This document shows positions 8,017-14,094 of a stretch of 21,111 bases of DNA, one piece after another. Under the pieces are notes generated by a model. That model did no database searches. It was not told where the DNA came from and saw nothing but the letters and a program-made list of their open reading frames with translations. Source of the stretch: Bdellovibrionales bacterium. GTDB lineage: Bacteria > Bdellovibrionota > UBA1018 > CAIPTA01. The stretch is taken from positions 1-21,111 of the forward strand of contig JAKFYM010000300.1 of assembly GCA_021730855.1 (NCBI GenBank). Direction: 5' to 3'. The translations under genes and the position numbers were made by a program. The first letter of the stretch is position 1. Every line of letters starts with the position of its first letter.

Positions 8017-8170
8017 TCAAAAAAGAAGAGGCGCCAGAAACGCGAAGAAAGCGCCTACTAAGTAAAGGCCGAGCGACACGAAGTAGGAAATTCGAGACCA
8101 ATCTCGTGTAGTAGCGCAGGCTTCCTCAAGCCCGAGTCCAACTGGGCAAGCCGCATGTTGACTTTTCCAT
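8017..8170 (-). pseudogene. Small Cys-containing membrane protein split by a one-base frame disruption
   Basis: On the minus strand an ATG at 8170 has an excellent ribosome site (AAAGGAG, 8184-8178, seven bases away), but its frame stops after 14 residues at 8126. The +1 frame runs unbroken from 8169 to a stop at 8017 and is clearly protein-like. It begins KSQHAACPVGLGLEEACATT (cysteines ten apart), then has DWSRISYF and one hydrophobic helix ending FFAFLAPLLF. Removing one G after the ATG gives a clean 51-residue protein starting MKSQHAAC. The gene lies 163 bases after the FTR1 gene on the same strand and may be its operon partner. Either the gene carries a one-base insertion or the sequence has an error here. 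I do not recognise the family. Two Cys and one membrane helix would suit a metal or redox accessory protein, but that is a guess. Confidence 0.5.
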
Positions 8171-8333
8171 TGGAAAACTCCTTTATGAAGTTGAGTACGA
8201 AGGTGATCGCTGAATTGTGACAGCTAAATTAGACCTTGTTCCCGCCCAAACACTCCGAGACGACTGCCCCGAGCCCGTTGGCGTTTCGGTGTGGGGAATG
8301 CACGCCGCCGAATCAGGAGTTGGCGCAATTGCA

Positions 8334-10238
8334 CTAGCTGGCGGCGAATTCCCCTGAGCTTGTGCGTTTCATTCTCTCACTGATGAACAGGCCCGCGATC
8401 AAAGCCACCACGATGAACTGCGCCAGGAGAGTTTGCACACTTGGATACATGCCCGCCAAATCCATCCGCGGCCAAAAAGAAATTGTCGAAACGCCGATGA
8501 ATCCAGCTTCCTGAAGAGAGTGTGCACCTTTTCCCGCCAGCACGAAGGCAAGAGCCACCATTGTCCAAGAGCAAAGCCGAAACAGAAGGCCGAGCGGCAG
8601 CTTCTTGCTTTCCTTGACGGCAAGCACGGAAACACCCGCCAGCAAAAGGATCGAAGCCAGCACGCCGCCGCTCACAGCGTTTTGCCCCGAGGAATCCAGA
8701 TCGATCCAGATAGCGCGCAGAAAGAGAACCACCTCAAACGCTTCACGGAAAACCGCCATGAACGCCACGAGTGCCAATGCGAAGTTGCTCCCTTTACCCA
8801 TCCCATGACGAAGCTTGGTCTCAAGAAAGGCTCGCCACTTCTTCACTTCGGAGTAGCGGTGAAGCCAGAATCCCACGTAGAGCAGCACGACTACAGCGAA
8901 GAGGGCAATCAGACCCTCCATTAGCTCGCGGCTCATCCCGCTCATGGCGATGAGAGCACCGGAGGCGAACCAGGCAACGATACCCACGAGCACCGCCGAC
9001 GCCCAGCCAACGTGTACCCACCGAATTGCATTCGGCTGGCCCATCGCCCTTAATATGCTTATGAGCACGATGATGATAAGTACGGCCTCAAAACCCTCGC
9101 GAAGGAAGATCGAAAAAGCAGCGCCGAAGGCCACGCTCGGGCTCATTTTATTGTTTGCAAACAGCGCAGCTACTTCTGTCAACTGCGCCGAGATTTGCAG
9201 CTTGAGTGGCTCTAGCTTTTCCAGTGGTTCTTTCGCGCTTAGAGCAGAGCGATAAGCGCTCATGAGAGCTTCTATTTGCTCTACGGAACCTGGCAAATTT
9301 GCCTTCATTTTGGGTTCTAGGGGTTCAATACCTTCGAGGTAGGCCTTTACGGCGAGAGTGCTGGCCTTCGAATAGTCGCCGCCTCTTACTTCTGCCAAGC
9401 TTTCGTCCAAGTACTGCTCGGCAATTTTCAAGGGATCATCGCCGCCGCCCGGCCCGCCAAAGTCGGAGCGGATAGAGCCGATTACGGCAGTGGCTTCCTC
9501 TTTGTCGCCGCCCAGGCGTTCCGCCATCTCGGCGTCCGTAAGGGTCGCGATTTCTTGCACTGTAAAAGACGTAGCGGGTTTGCCTGCAGATTTTCCTGCA
9601 TGCGGGAGGGACTTTAGGTAGAAGGCGAGAGCCCAAACCTCCTGGTCGGAGAGCTGTGCGAATGACATCATCCCCGTGCCTGGTACACCGAGACGGATCG
9701 TATTGTAGAATTTGTAGGGAGCGCTATTCCAGATCAGGTCGGGATCGTGGAAATTAGCAGGTTTGGGATCGAGATTGGCGCCAGCTAAGCCGTTTCCATG
9801 GCCGGTATCACCGTGGCAGCTTACGCAGTTGGCCTGAAAAAGTTTGTTGCCAAGAGCAAGATCTGGTTTTGAAGTGGGTGCTACCTGGATGCCTGCTAAA
9901 CGAATGGCGTCCTGCTGGAGTTTACGCGCGAGCTTCGCTACGTCTTCGGCAGCGCCTTTAGATTTGATCAGGCCCTGTAGCTCAAGCACACCTTTCAAAA
10001 AAACGGGATCCGCCTTCAGCTTGGCCACGCCAATGGAATTCTTTTCGACAATTCCGCCGAACTCTACTTGCTCGTCGTACTCGCCCTTGCTGATGACTTT
10101 TCCGTTCTGAACGGCACCGGCATAGTCCTTAGCAAGGTAGTCAAGGAGATGCACCACGAGCTCAGGGGAGGGCTCATCGGCGCGGGCTAACGAAGTAGAG
10201 GCGATGACGGCAAGCGCCAGTAAGAATTTCAATTTCAT
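8334..10238 (-). CDS. Cytochrome c-FTR1 fusion permease (iron or lead uptake, PbrT-like)
   Basis: The product has 634 residues: a signal peptide (cleavage near ARA-20), a periplasmic helical region, then a c-type cytochrome domain with heme motif CVSCH (138-142) and a likely axial Met at 190/191 (GTGMMSF). The C-terminal half is an FTR1-type permease of about seven helices with two REXXE metal-binding motifs, REGFE (380-384) and REAFE (498-502). FTR1 proteins import Fe3+ after ferroxidation, and the heme domain may supply that redox step. Cupriavidus PbrT, a lead uptake protein, belongs to the same superfamily. The neighbourhood of a P1B ATPase, ArsR and CDF genes makes a PbrT-like role as plausible as iron uptake. 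AGGA sits about eight bases before the ATG. Inverted repeats at 10303-10328 may be its operator. Confidence 0.88.
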   Translation of the reverse strand: MKLKFLLALAVIASTSLARADEPSPELVVHLLDYLAKDYAGAVQNGKVISKGEYDEQVEFGGIVEKNSIGVAKLKADPVFLKGVLELQGLIKSKGAAEDVAKLARKLQQDAIRLAGIQVAPTSKPDLALGNKLFQANCVSCHGDTGHGNGLAGANLDPKPANFHDPDLIWNSAPYKFYNTIRLGVPGTGMMSFAQLSDQEVWALAFYLKSLPHAGKSAGKPATSFTVQEIATLTDAEMAERLGGDKEEATAVIGSIRSDFGGPGGGDDPLKIAEQYLDESLAEVRGGDYSKASTLAVKAYLEGIEPLEPKMKANLPGSVEQIEALMSAYRSALSAKEPLEKLEPLKLQISAQLTEVAALFANNKMSPSVAFGAAFSIFLREGFEAVLIIIVLISILRAMGQPNAIRWVHVGWASAVLVGIVAWFASGALIAMSGMSRELMEGLIALFAVVVLLYVGFWLHRYSEVKKWRAFLETKLRHGMGKGSNFALALVAFMAVFREAFEVVLFLRAIWIDLDSSGQNAVSGGVLASILLLAGVSVLAVKESKKLPLGLLFRLCSWTMVALAFVLAGKGAHSLQEAGFIGVSTISFWPRMDLAGMYPSVQTLLAQFIVVALIAGLFISERMKRTSSGEFAAS

Positions 10239-10302
10239 TTTCTGATTCCTATATCAAAGAACTCGGAACGGTGGGACCGAGATACTTGCAACTTAGCGCA
10301 AG

Positions 10303-10328
10303 TGAGAATCGATCTCAATTAAGAATTG
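10303..10328. promoter_or_regulatory. Overlapping inverted repeats upstream of the FTR1 gene
   Basis: Two inverted repeats overlap by two bases: TGAGA-ATCGA-TCTCA (10303-10317) and CAATT-AAG-AATTG (10316-10328). They lie 65-90 bases before the FTR1 start. A weak minus-strand -35-like TTGAGA (10318-10313) falls within them. They could bind a Fur-like or ArsR-like metal regulator. Similarity to a canonical Fur box is only partial. Confidence 0.3.
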
Positions 10329-10361
10329 AAACACTAAGACTGCGCCACAAAGGCAGGTCCG

Positions 10362-11189
10362 CTAGGTCAGCGACGGGCGGGAGATTTTAAGAATTTTCAA
10401 TGCGCTGCGCAATACAACGATGGCGATTAGTCCGCCGATGATCAAATCAGGGATAGAGGAGCGGGTAAAGTAAACCAGCACACCGGCTAAGATTACCCCT
10501 AAGTTGGCGATCACATCGTTGGCAGAAAAGATGAAACTAGCCTGCATATGAACTCCGCCCGTGCGGTGCTTGGAAATTAAGGCGAGGCAAGCGACGTTCG
10601 CCGCCAAAGCTACAAGCGAAACCGCGACCATATATGGGGCCAATGGCTCGCTACCATAAACTGATCTCCTTACGACTTCCGAGAGCGTCAGGGCTGCTAG
10701 GAGGAGCTGTAGATAACCGCTTAGACGGGCAGCTTTACGTTGTTTATCCAGAGCCATACCTACGGCAAATAGGCTAACTCCGTAAACGGCCGCGTCTGCG
10801 AACATGTCCATGGAATCAGCGATCAGCCCCGTGGACTGGGCAAAAACCCCCAGCACGATTTCAAAAATAAACATAACCGCATTGATGCCGAGGAGAATCT
10901 TCAGTACACGATCTTCACCAGGAGCACCCGTGGCCTCAAAATCATCAGCGTCGACTTGGCTCTCGGAAGGAGAGGCAGCTTCGGTACGGATAACCTTAGT
11001 ACCGAATTTAAGAGGTTCCATAAGCTTCAAAAAAGGCTCAGGATCTCCCTCGTGCAAGACCTGCAGCTCTCTCTTGCTTAAGTCAAAAGTCAGAGATTTA
11101 ACCGATGGGTATCCGTTTAAAGCCATGCGGATGAGCTTTTCTTCGGACGGGCAATCCATTTTCGGGACGCTCAAAAGGGTCTTTTTCAT
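10362..11189 (-). CDS. CDF-like cation transporter with N-terminal HMA-like domain
   Basis: The ATG at 11189 gives 275 residues; a GTG two codons earlier is the alternative. Residues 5-70 (counting from the GTG) resemble a heavy-metal-associated domain, but the usual CxxC is MDCPSEE, so only Cys15 and acidic residues could bind metal. After an acidic linker (80-95) come about six membrane helices of the cation diffusion facilitator type, which export divalent metals by proton exchange. The second helix has DSMDMFAD, giving D130-x3-D134 in place of the common HxxxD. In the fifth, SANDVIANLGV keeps Asp227 but has Phe223 where the His/Asp ligand is expected. There is no long C-terminal cytoplasmic domain. 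It follows arsR by about 11 bases, so it is co-transcribed with it. The metal cannot be named. Confidence 0.82.
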   Translation of the reverse strand: MKKTLLSVPKMDCPSEEKLIRMALNGYPSVKSLTFDLSKRELQVLHEGDPEPFLKLMEPLKFGTKVIRTEAASPSESQVDADDFEATGAPGEDRVLKILLGINAVMFIFEIVLGVFAQSTGLIADSMDMFADAAVYGVSLFAVGMALDKQRKAARLSGYLQLLLAALTLSEVVRRSVYGSEPLAPYMVAVSLVALAANVACLALISKHRTGGVHMQASFIFSANDVIANLGVILAGVLVYFTRSSIPDLIIGGLIAIVVLRSALKILKISRPSLT

Positions 11190-11200
11190 CGGCACTGAAC

Positions 11201-11599
11201 CTAAGCCCGTTTCTTCCCGACGGACACGGCGGAATCTGTTTTACAGCGCGCGCTCTCCCGGCTAGAGACTCTTTTTTTTAGTCGTTTGAGATCTGAAGAG
11301 AACTTTTTTGAAGGGTCGGGAAGCGCAAGGAGCGACGCATACAAATGAGTAAGAGTGGGAATTCCGCTGACTACTTTGTGGTAGATCCAGCGTCCTTCCT
11401 TTTCGGCCGATAGGAGACCGGCCTGCCGTAGAACCTTAACGTGACGCGATAGTTTATAGTCTGGTTCTTCAAGGCTTTCCGACAAATCGCAAAGACAAGC
11501 TTCGAGCTTACTATCGGCCAGCATGCGCACGATGCGTACTCTGATGGGGTCGGATAAGGCTTGAAAGTAGGAGGCGGGTTCAACGGCTATTCTATGCAT
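11201..11599 (-). CDS. ArsR/SmtB-family metal-sensing repressor
   Basis: This winged-helix repressor of about 132 residues starts MHRIAVEPASYFQALSDPIR, a standard ArsR N-terminus. The alpha-3 metal motif is EACLCDL (Cys35 and Cys37 from this start), close to the ELCVCDL of arsenic, cadmium and lead sensors. The recognition helix is around YKLSRHVKVLRQAGLL, and the wing is EGRWIYHKV. Start choice is uncertain. A good promoter lies at 11645-11617 and would put the transcript start near 11610, favouring the ATG at 11599 with a very short leader. A GTG at 11629, with AAGGA upstream, and an ATG at 11617 are in frame and would add a His-rich N-terminus. It heads the arsR-CDF operon and probably represses it through the palindromes at 11598-11628. 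Confidence 0.88.
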   Translation of the reverse strand: MHRIAVEPASYFQALSDPIRVRIVRMLADSKLEACLCDLSESLEEPDYKLSRHVKVLRQAGLLSAEKEGRWIYHKVVSGIPTLTHLYASLLALPDPSKKFSSDLKRLKKRVSSRESARCKTDSAVSVGKKRA

Positions 11600-11645
11600 A
11601 CTTGCACCATGGTGCATGTATACATGCACTTTCTTTCCTTGTCCA
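11598..11645 (-). promoter_or_regulatory. arsR promoter with two overlapping palindromic operators
   Basis: On the minus strand TGGACA (11645-11640) and TATACA (11622-11617) are 17 bases apart. The palindrome TGCATGTATACATGCA (11613-11628, perfect) covers the -10 box. The second palindrome, with perfect core TGCACCATGGTGCA (11603-11616) and extended arms at 11598-11621 (one mismatched pair), covers the expected transcription start. Their centres are 11 bases apart, about one helical turn. This is the arrangement expected of an autorepressed ArsR promoter. Confidence 0.6.
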
Positions 11646-11724
11646 TTCTGAGGAGTTTTGCCCGGAGGATGCATCAGTTTCTTCCCATGTCGGGGTTTTC
11701 TGGAACGCCTTGCTGAGCTGAACC

Positions 11725-11742
11725 TGCCATTTAGACATGGCA
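11725..11742. repeat. Inverted repeat TGCCAT-N6-ATGGCA
   Basis: A perfect 6-base inverted repeat lies in the divergent gap between arsR and the transglutaminase-like gene. It has no T-tract, so it is unlikely to be a terminator. It may be a regulator site, or chance. Confidence 0.25.
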
Positions 11743-11761
11743 TTCCGCTTGCGATAGTCAC

Positions 11762-11788
11762 GCAGTAACCAAGATCCGTTTTTACTGC
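11762..11788 (+). promoter_or_regulatory. Leader hairpin before the transglutaminase-like gene
   Basis: GCAGTAA (11762-11768) pairs with TTACTGC (11782-11788) across a 13-base loop, ending a few bases before the ribosome site AGGGGA of the gene at 11806. It could affect translation or transcript stability. Confidence 0.25.
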
Positions 11789-11805
11789 ACGCAGGGGAAA
11801 TTAAA

Positions 11806-13302
11806 ATGCTTTATACGAAGAATTTCGGCATTACACTTAGCCTCGGTTTTTTGGTCGTGCTTGTCTCCCCACCCGCCCAGGGAGAAACGATCCAAGAATT
11901 TCTGCAAGCCTTCCACGAAAATCCGGCCGCCGTGATGGAAAGGCTGCCAGGCCTCGTGGACGAGAATGGGGTAGCGCATCCAAGAGGGAACATCGATTAC
12001 GATAAAGTGGAGGCCATGCTTCCTGCGCGGTCGGCATTGCGTGCCAAGATCATGAGCCAAGCCGCCAATAAATTACAAAGCGCCATTCCTGATCCGACTA
12101 AAGACAACGTTGAGAATCTTGTCGATCCCGGTACCCCCATTGAGCGGAATCTTATAGCTCTACAAGAGCAGAAATTCATGAACAATACGGCTCCCATTAA
12201 GCCGTGGGCGGATTCTTATTGGCCTACGTATTTGGGGCAAACGGCATTTCGATACGCGGGCGGCAGCCCCCAGTCGAAAGATTGGAAATCCAACTACGCT
12301 TATTTTCTCAGCAATCCGCCTCATGGTATGGCCGTAAATTTCCTCTCACCCGCCGAAAAATATGATTACGTCTTGGGAGACACGGCGTTTACTCTGACTC
12401 GATTTGCCTGGAGAGTGGGCGAGCGTTCCATGATCAAGGATGTTGTCCCGACTTGGATGGGTATTTGTCATGGCTGGTCGGCCGCGGCTACCATGGGGGC
12501 GCCCTTCATTGAAAAACCTGTGAGCGTTTTTGCGACAAACGGGTTGCCGGTTGTCTTTTATCCTCAAGACATTAAGGCACTCCAAACGATGCTTTGGGCT
12601 AACGGAGACCCAGAATCTAAGTTTATTGGCACCCGCTGTGAAACACCTCGCCCGCCGCGAAACGGCAACGGTCGCATCATCAATACCGATTGCTTCGATA
12701 CGAATCCTGCCACCTGGCACTTAGCAGTGACAAACCAACTGGGACGAAACCGTCGTTCGTTCGTAATTGACGGAACATTTGATTTCGAAGTGTGGAACTT
12801 TCCATTGCAGAATGTCCGCTACCGCTACTTTAATCCGGCGACCTACGAAGAAATGAGTAATCCCAAGGCAGCCATAATTCCGCTTTCTAAATACCGGGCG
12901 GATAAGTTTAAGGAATTTCGCACTCCCGGGGCCGAGAGTGTGGTTGGTATCTATATGGATGTTACGTATGTCATCGAAATCGAGCCTGGAATCAACCGCG
13001 TGTACGATGCGCCCACGAAGACCGTTCGCTATATCTACGACCTAGAACTCGACGCCGGCGGTAACATCGTTGGTGGAGAATGGTATTCCAACGCTCATCC
13101 CGACTTTTTATGGACGTTTCCTCCGGGCGCGCAAGCTATGGCCCACAACGAAAGCCCACTGTTGATCGAAAACTGGACCAACGAGGGGCCGGTTCCGTCC
13201 CACTGGACTTCCTTTGCGCAAAAGGCATCAACGCGCGGGATCCCGTTGCATTCGTTTATAAAAAAGTTGGTGGACGCTGCGGGACCTGTGCATCAACCGT
13301 AG
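11806..13302 (+). CDS. Secreted transglutaminase-elicitor family protein
   Basis: The product has 498 residues with a signal peptide (MLYTKNFG...VSPPAQG, cleavage near residue 26). The region from 131 onward matches the transglutaminase elicitor family, known from the Phytophthora GP42 cell-wall protein and from some bacteria. Matching motifs are KPWADSYWPTYLGQTAFRYA (132-151), SPAEKYDYVLGD (181-192), WMGICHGWSAAA (217-228, presumed nucleophile Cys221), FYPQDIKALQTMLWA (251-265) and NPATWHLAVTNQ (300-311, with His305 a likely catalytic His). Asp323 (FVIDGTF) could complete the triad. Such enzymes cross-link Gln and Lys side chains. The protein is probably periplasmic, surface-bound or secreted. 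The gene stands alone, divergent from arsR, with AGGGGA before the ATG. A terminator-like hairpin at 13448-13479 lies downstream. Confidence 0.82.
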   Translation: MLYTKNFGITLSLGFLVVLVSPPAQGETIQEFLQAFHENPAAVMERLPGLVDENGVAHPRGNIDYDKVEAMLPARSALRAKIMSQAANKLQSAIPDPTKDNVENLVDPGTPIERNLIALQEQKFMNNTAPIKPWADSYWPTYLGQTAFRYAGGSPQSKDWKSNYAYFLSNPPHGMAVNFLSPAEKYDYVLGDTAFTLTRFAWRVGERSMIKDVVPTWMGICHGWSAAATMGAPFIEKPVSVFATNGLPVVFYPQDIKALQTMLWANGDPESKFIGTRCETPRPPRNGNGRIINTDCFDTNPATWHLAVTNQLGRNRRSFVIDGTFDFEVWNFPLQNVRYRYFNPATYEEMSNPKAAIIPLSKYRADKFKEFRTPGAESVVGIYMDVTYVIEIEPGINRVYDAPTKTVRYIYDLELDAGGNIVGGEWYSNAHPDFLWTFPPGAQAMAHNESPLLIENWTNEGPVPSHWTSFAQKASTRGIPLHSFIKKLVDAAGPVHQP

Positions 13303-13447
13303 TGAGAGCGCGGGCTTCTTATAGGTACCTTTACTTCAATCCCCAGAACGGCAGTGCAGCAAGGGCTTCGGCGCGAGGAGAGCCGTTGGCTTCGTTCATT
13401 CTAGGATTGAAGCCGGATTTTCCGCCTAGCATCAAAAACAGTATCCC

Positions 13448-13479
13448 AGGGCCGCCCAGCGTAAAAATTGAGCGGCCCT
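13448..13479 (+). terminator. Terminator-like GC-rich hairpin
   Basis: AGGGCCGC (13448-13455) pairs perfectly with GCGGCCCT (13472-13479) across a 16-base loop and is followed by TTGCTTT. It would end transcription of the transglutaminase-like gene before the tra control region. The loop is long and the T-tract interrupted, so efficiency is doubtful. Confidence 0.4.
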
Positions 13480-13497
13480 TTGCTTTCCCGAGCCTTG

Positions 13498-13516
13498 TAA
13501 GACTCAAGTCCCACCC
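13498..13516 (+). promoter_or_regulatory. Near-palindromic AGTCYCA element, copy 2
   Basis: TAAGACT-CA-AGTCCCA followed by CCC. Bases 13500-13516 are the exact reverse complement of 3731-3747, so both copies point towards their downstream operons. A further half-site starts 12 bases later at 13519. Confidence 0.4.
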
Positions 13517-13552
13517 GGAGTCTCATTCCGCCTATTTTGCTCGATAGATTCC

Positions 13553-13579
13553 AGTCCCAAAGTCTCACCTCGTGAGACT
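13553..13579 (+). promoter_or_regulatory. Half-site cluster and perfect hairpin in the tra leader
   Basis: AGTCCCA (13553-13559) and AGTCTCA (13561-13567) are direct half-sites eight bases apart. The second pairs perfectly with TGAGACT (13573-13579) across the loop CCTCG. The same half-site recurs at 13683-13689, about 20 bases before the first tra gene. Confidence 0.4.
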
Positions 13580-13708
13580 CGCCTCAGTTTCGTAACTCCT
13601 CGAAATTCCACAATTCCATCTTGAAAAGATTCTCCGGAACGCTCGGGCACAGTTTTGCGATCTATGTCTACGGGAGCGCTGAAGTCTCAGTCGCAAAAGG
13701 AGGCATAG

Positions 13709-13978
13709 ATGATCGGTTACGGGAAATGTCCGAGATGCGGTGTGTGGGGGTTGGAGCACCTTGAAACCCATTCTCACTGCTGGGAATGCAATTACTTCCC
13801 TGAGGAAAAGTCTGGTCATCGACTTTGGAGTCTACTCGAATTTCGATTTTCTCTTTTCGGCGCGCAAAGGCGGGCTGCCGATGAAGAGGCGTACCAAGAG
13901 CATTCGGGATTTCGAGAGCTAGAGCGTCCATATGAAATGGAACGTCTGCTCACGAATCCTGTTAGGGGGATTTTGTGA
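13709..13978 (+). CDS. Small zinc-ribbon protein, first gene of the tra operon
   Basis: This 89-residue protein begins MIGYGKCPRCGVWGLE and continues HSHCWECNYFPEE. The two CxxC knuckles (C7/C10 and C24/C27) are spaced as in a compact zinc ribbon. The remainder is charged and helical with no membrane segment. The ribosome site AAAGGAGG lies a few bases before the ATG. The stop overlaps the next start as GTGA (13975-13978). I do not recognise a family. As first gene of the conjugation operon it may be a regulator or a DNA- or protein-binding transfer factor. The zinc site is seen in sequence; the role is inference. Confidence 0.75.
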   Translation: MIGYGKCPRCGVWGLEHLETHSHCWECNYFPEEKSGHRLWSLLEFRFSLFGAQRRAADEEAYQEHSGFRELERPYEMERLLTNPVRGIL

Positions 13979-14094
13979 AACTAGACTGTGTTGACTTTTA
14001 TCTACTGACTATCGGCGAGCGACTTTTACCAAACGGCCGTCCATTCGACTTAAACGAAATGAACTTTGAGGAGGATTGGGAAGATGAGCAATAG
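13975..14094 (+). CDS. Very small acidic protein in the tra operon
   Basis: A GTG at 13975 overlaps the previous stop (GTGA) and opens a 39-residue frame, VKLDCVDFYLLTIGERLLPN and then GRPFDLNEMNFEEDWEDEQ. It ends at 14094, overlapping the next gene by 11 bases. The C-terminus is strongly acidic. It has no recognisable family. Overlap on both sides and the absence of any other frame in this gap support it as a real gene translated by coupling. Its function is unknown. Confidence 0.55.
   Translation: MKLDCVDFYLLTIGERLLPNGRPFDLNEMNFEEDWEDEQ

Larger units (their letters stand above)
13303..13708. other. Control region between the transglutaminase-like gene and the tra operon
   Basis: These 406 bases hold no convincing gene. 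The first half contains a weak inverted repeat (CTAGG...CCTAG, 13401-13429) and a GC-rich hairpin (13448-13479). The second half holds five plus-strand copies of AGTCYCA (starts 13507, 13519, 13553, 13561, 13683), one inverted copy (TGAGACT, 13573-13579), and the 17-base element shared with 3731-3747. No convincing sigma-70 promoter was seen. A minus-strand frame ending at 13331 (33 residues from an ATG at 13432) is open but unsupported. An oriT or regulator-binding region is possible. Confidence 0.5.

Noticed and set aside
8028..8056. AGGCGC...GCGCCT as a terminator after the response regulator gene
   Set aside because: The stem is only six bases with a long loop and no T-tract, and it falls inside the small minus-strand membrane ORF.
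11600..11761. Long N-terminal extension of the ArsR protein (up to 54 residues)
   Set aside because: The extension overlaps the promoter and operator palindromes, is rich in Arg/Lys/Pro, and does not match the ArsR family N-terminus.
13331..13505. Minus-strand open frame ending ALAALPFWGLK
   Set aside because: The composition is moderately protein-like, but there is no convincing ribosome site, it crosses the GC-rich hairpin, and the ATG-initiated part is only 33 residues. It is worth a translated search but was not called as a gene.
13500..13530. tRNA gene or intact tRNA 3' end suggested by CAAGTCCCACCCGG
   Set aside because: No T-stem partner, anticodon arm or acceptor stem can be formed and no CCA follows. 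At most it is an attachment-like remnant.
13080..13547. A 155-codon plus-strand frame overlapping the end of the transglutaminase-like gene
   Set aside because: It lies mostly in another frame of a well-supported gene, runs through the terminator-like hairpin, and has no ribosome site or recognisable domain.
13644..13657. Sequence resembling a sigma-54 -24/-12 promoter (GGGCAC...TTGC) before the tra operon
   Set aside because: The GG-to-GC distance is one base too short, and sigma-54 promoters tolerate little spacing change. A link to the NtrC-type regulator is therefore not supported.
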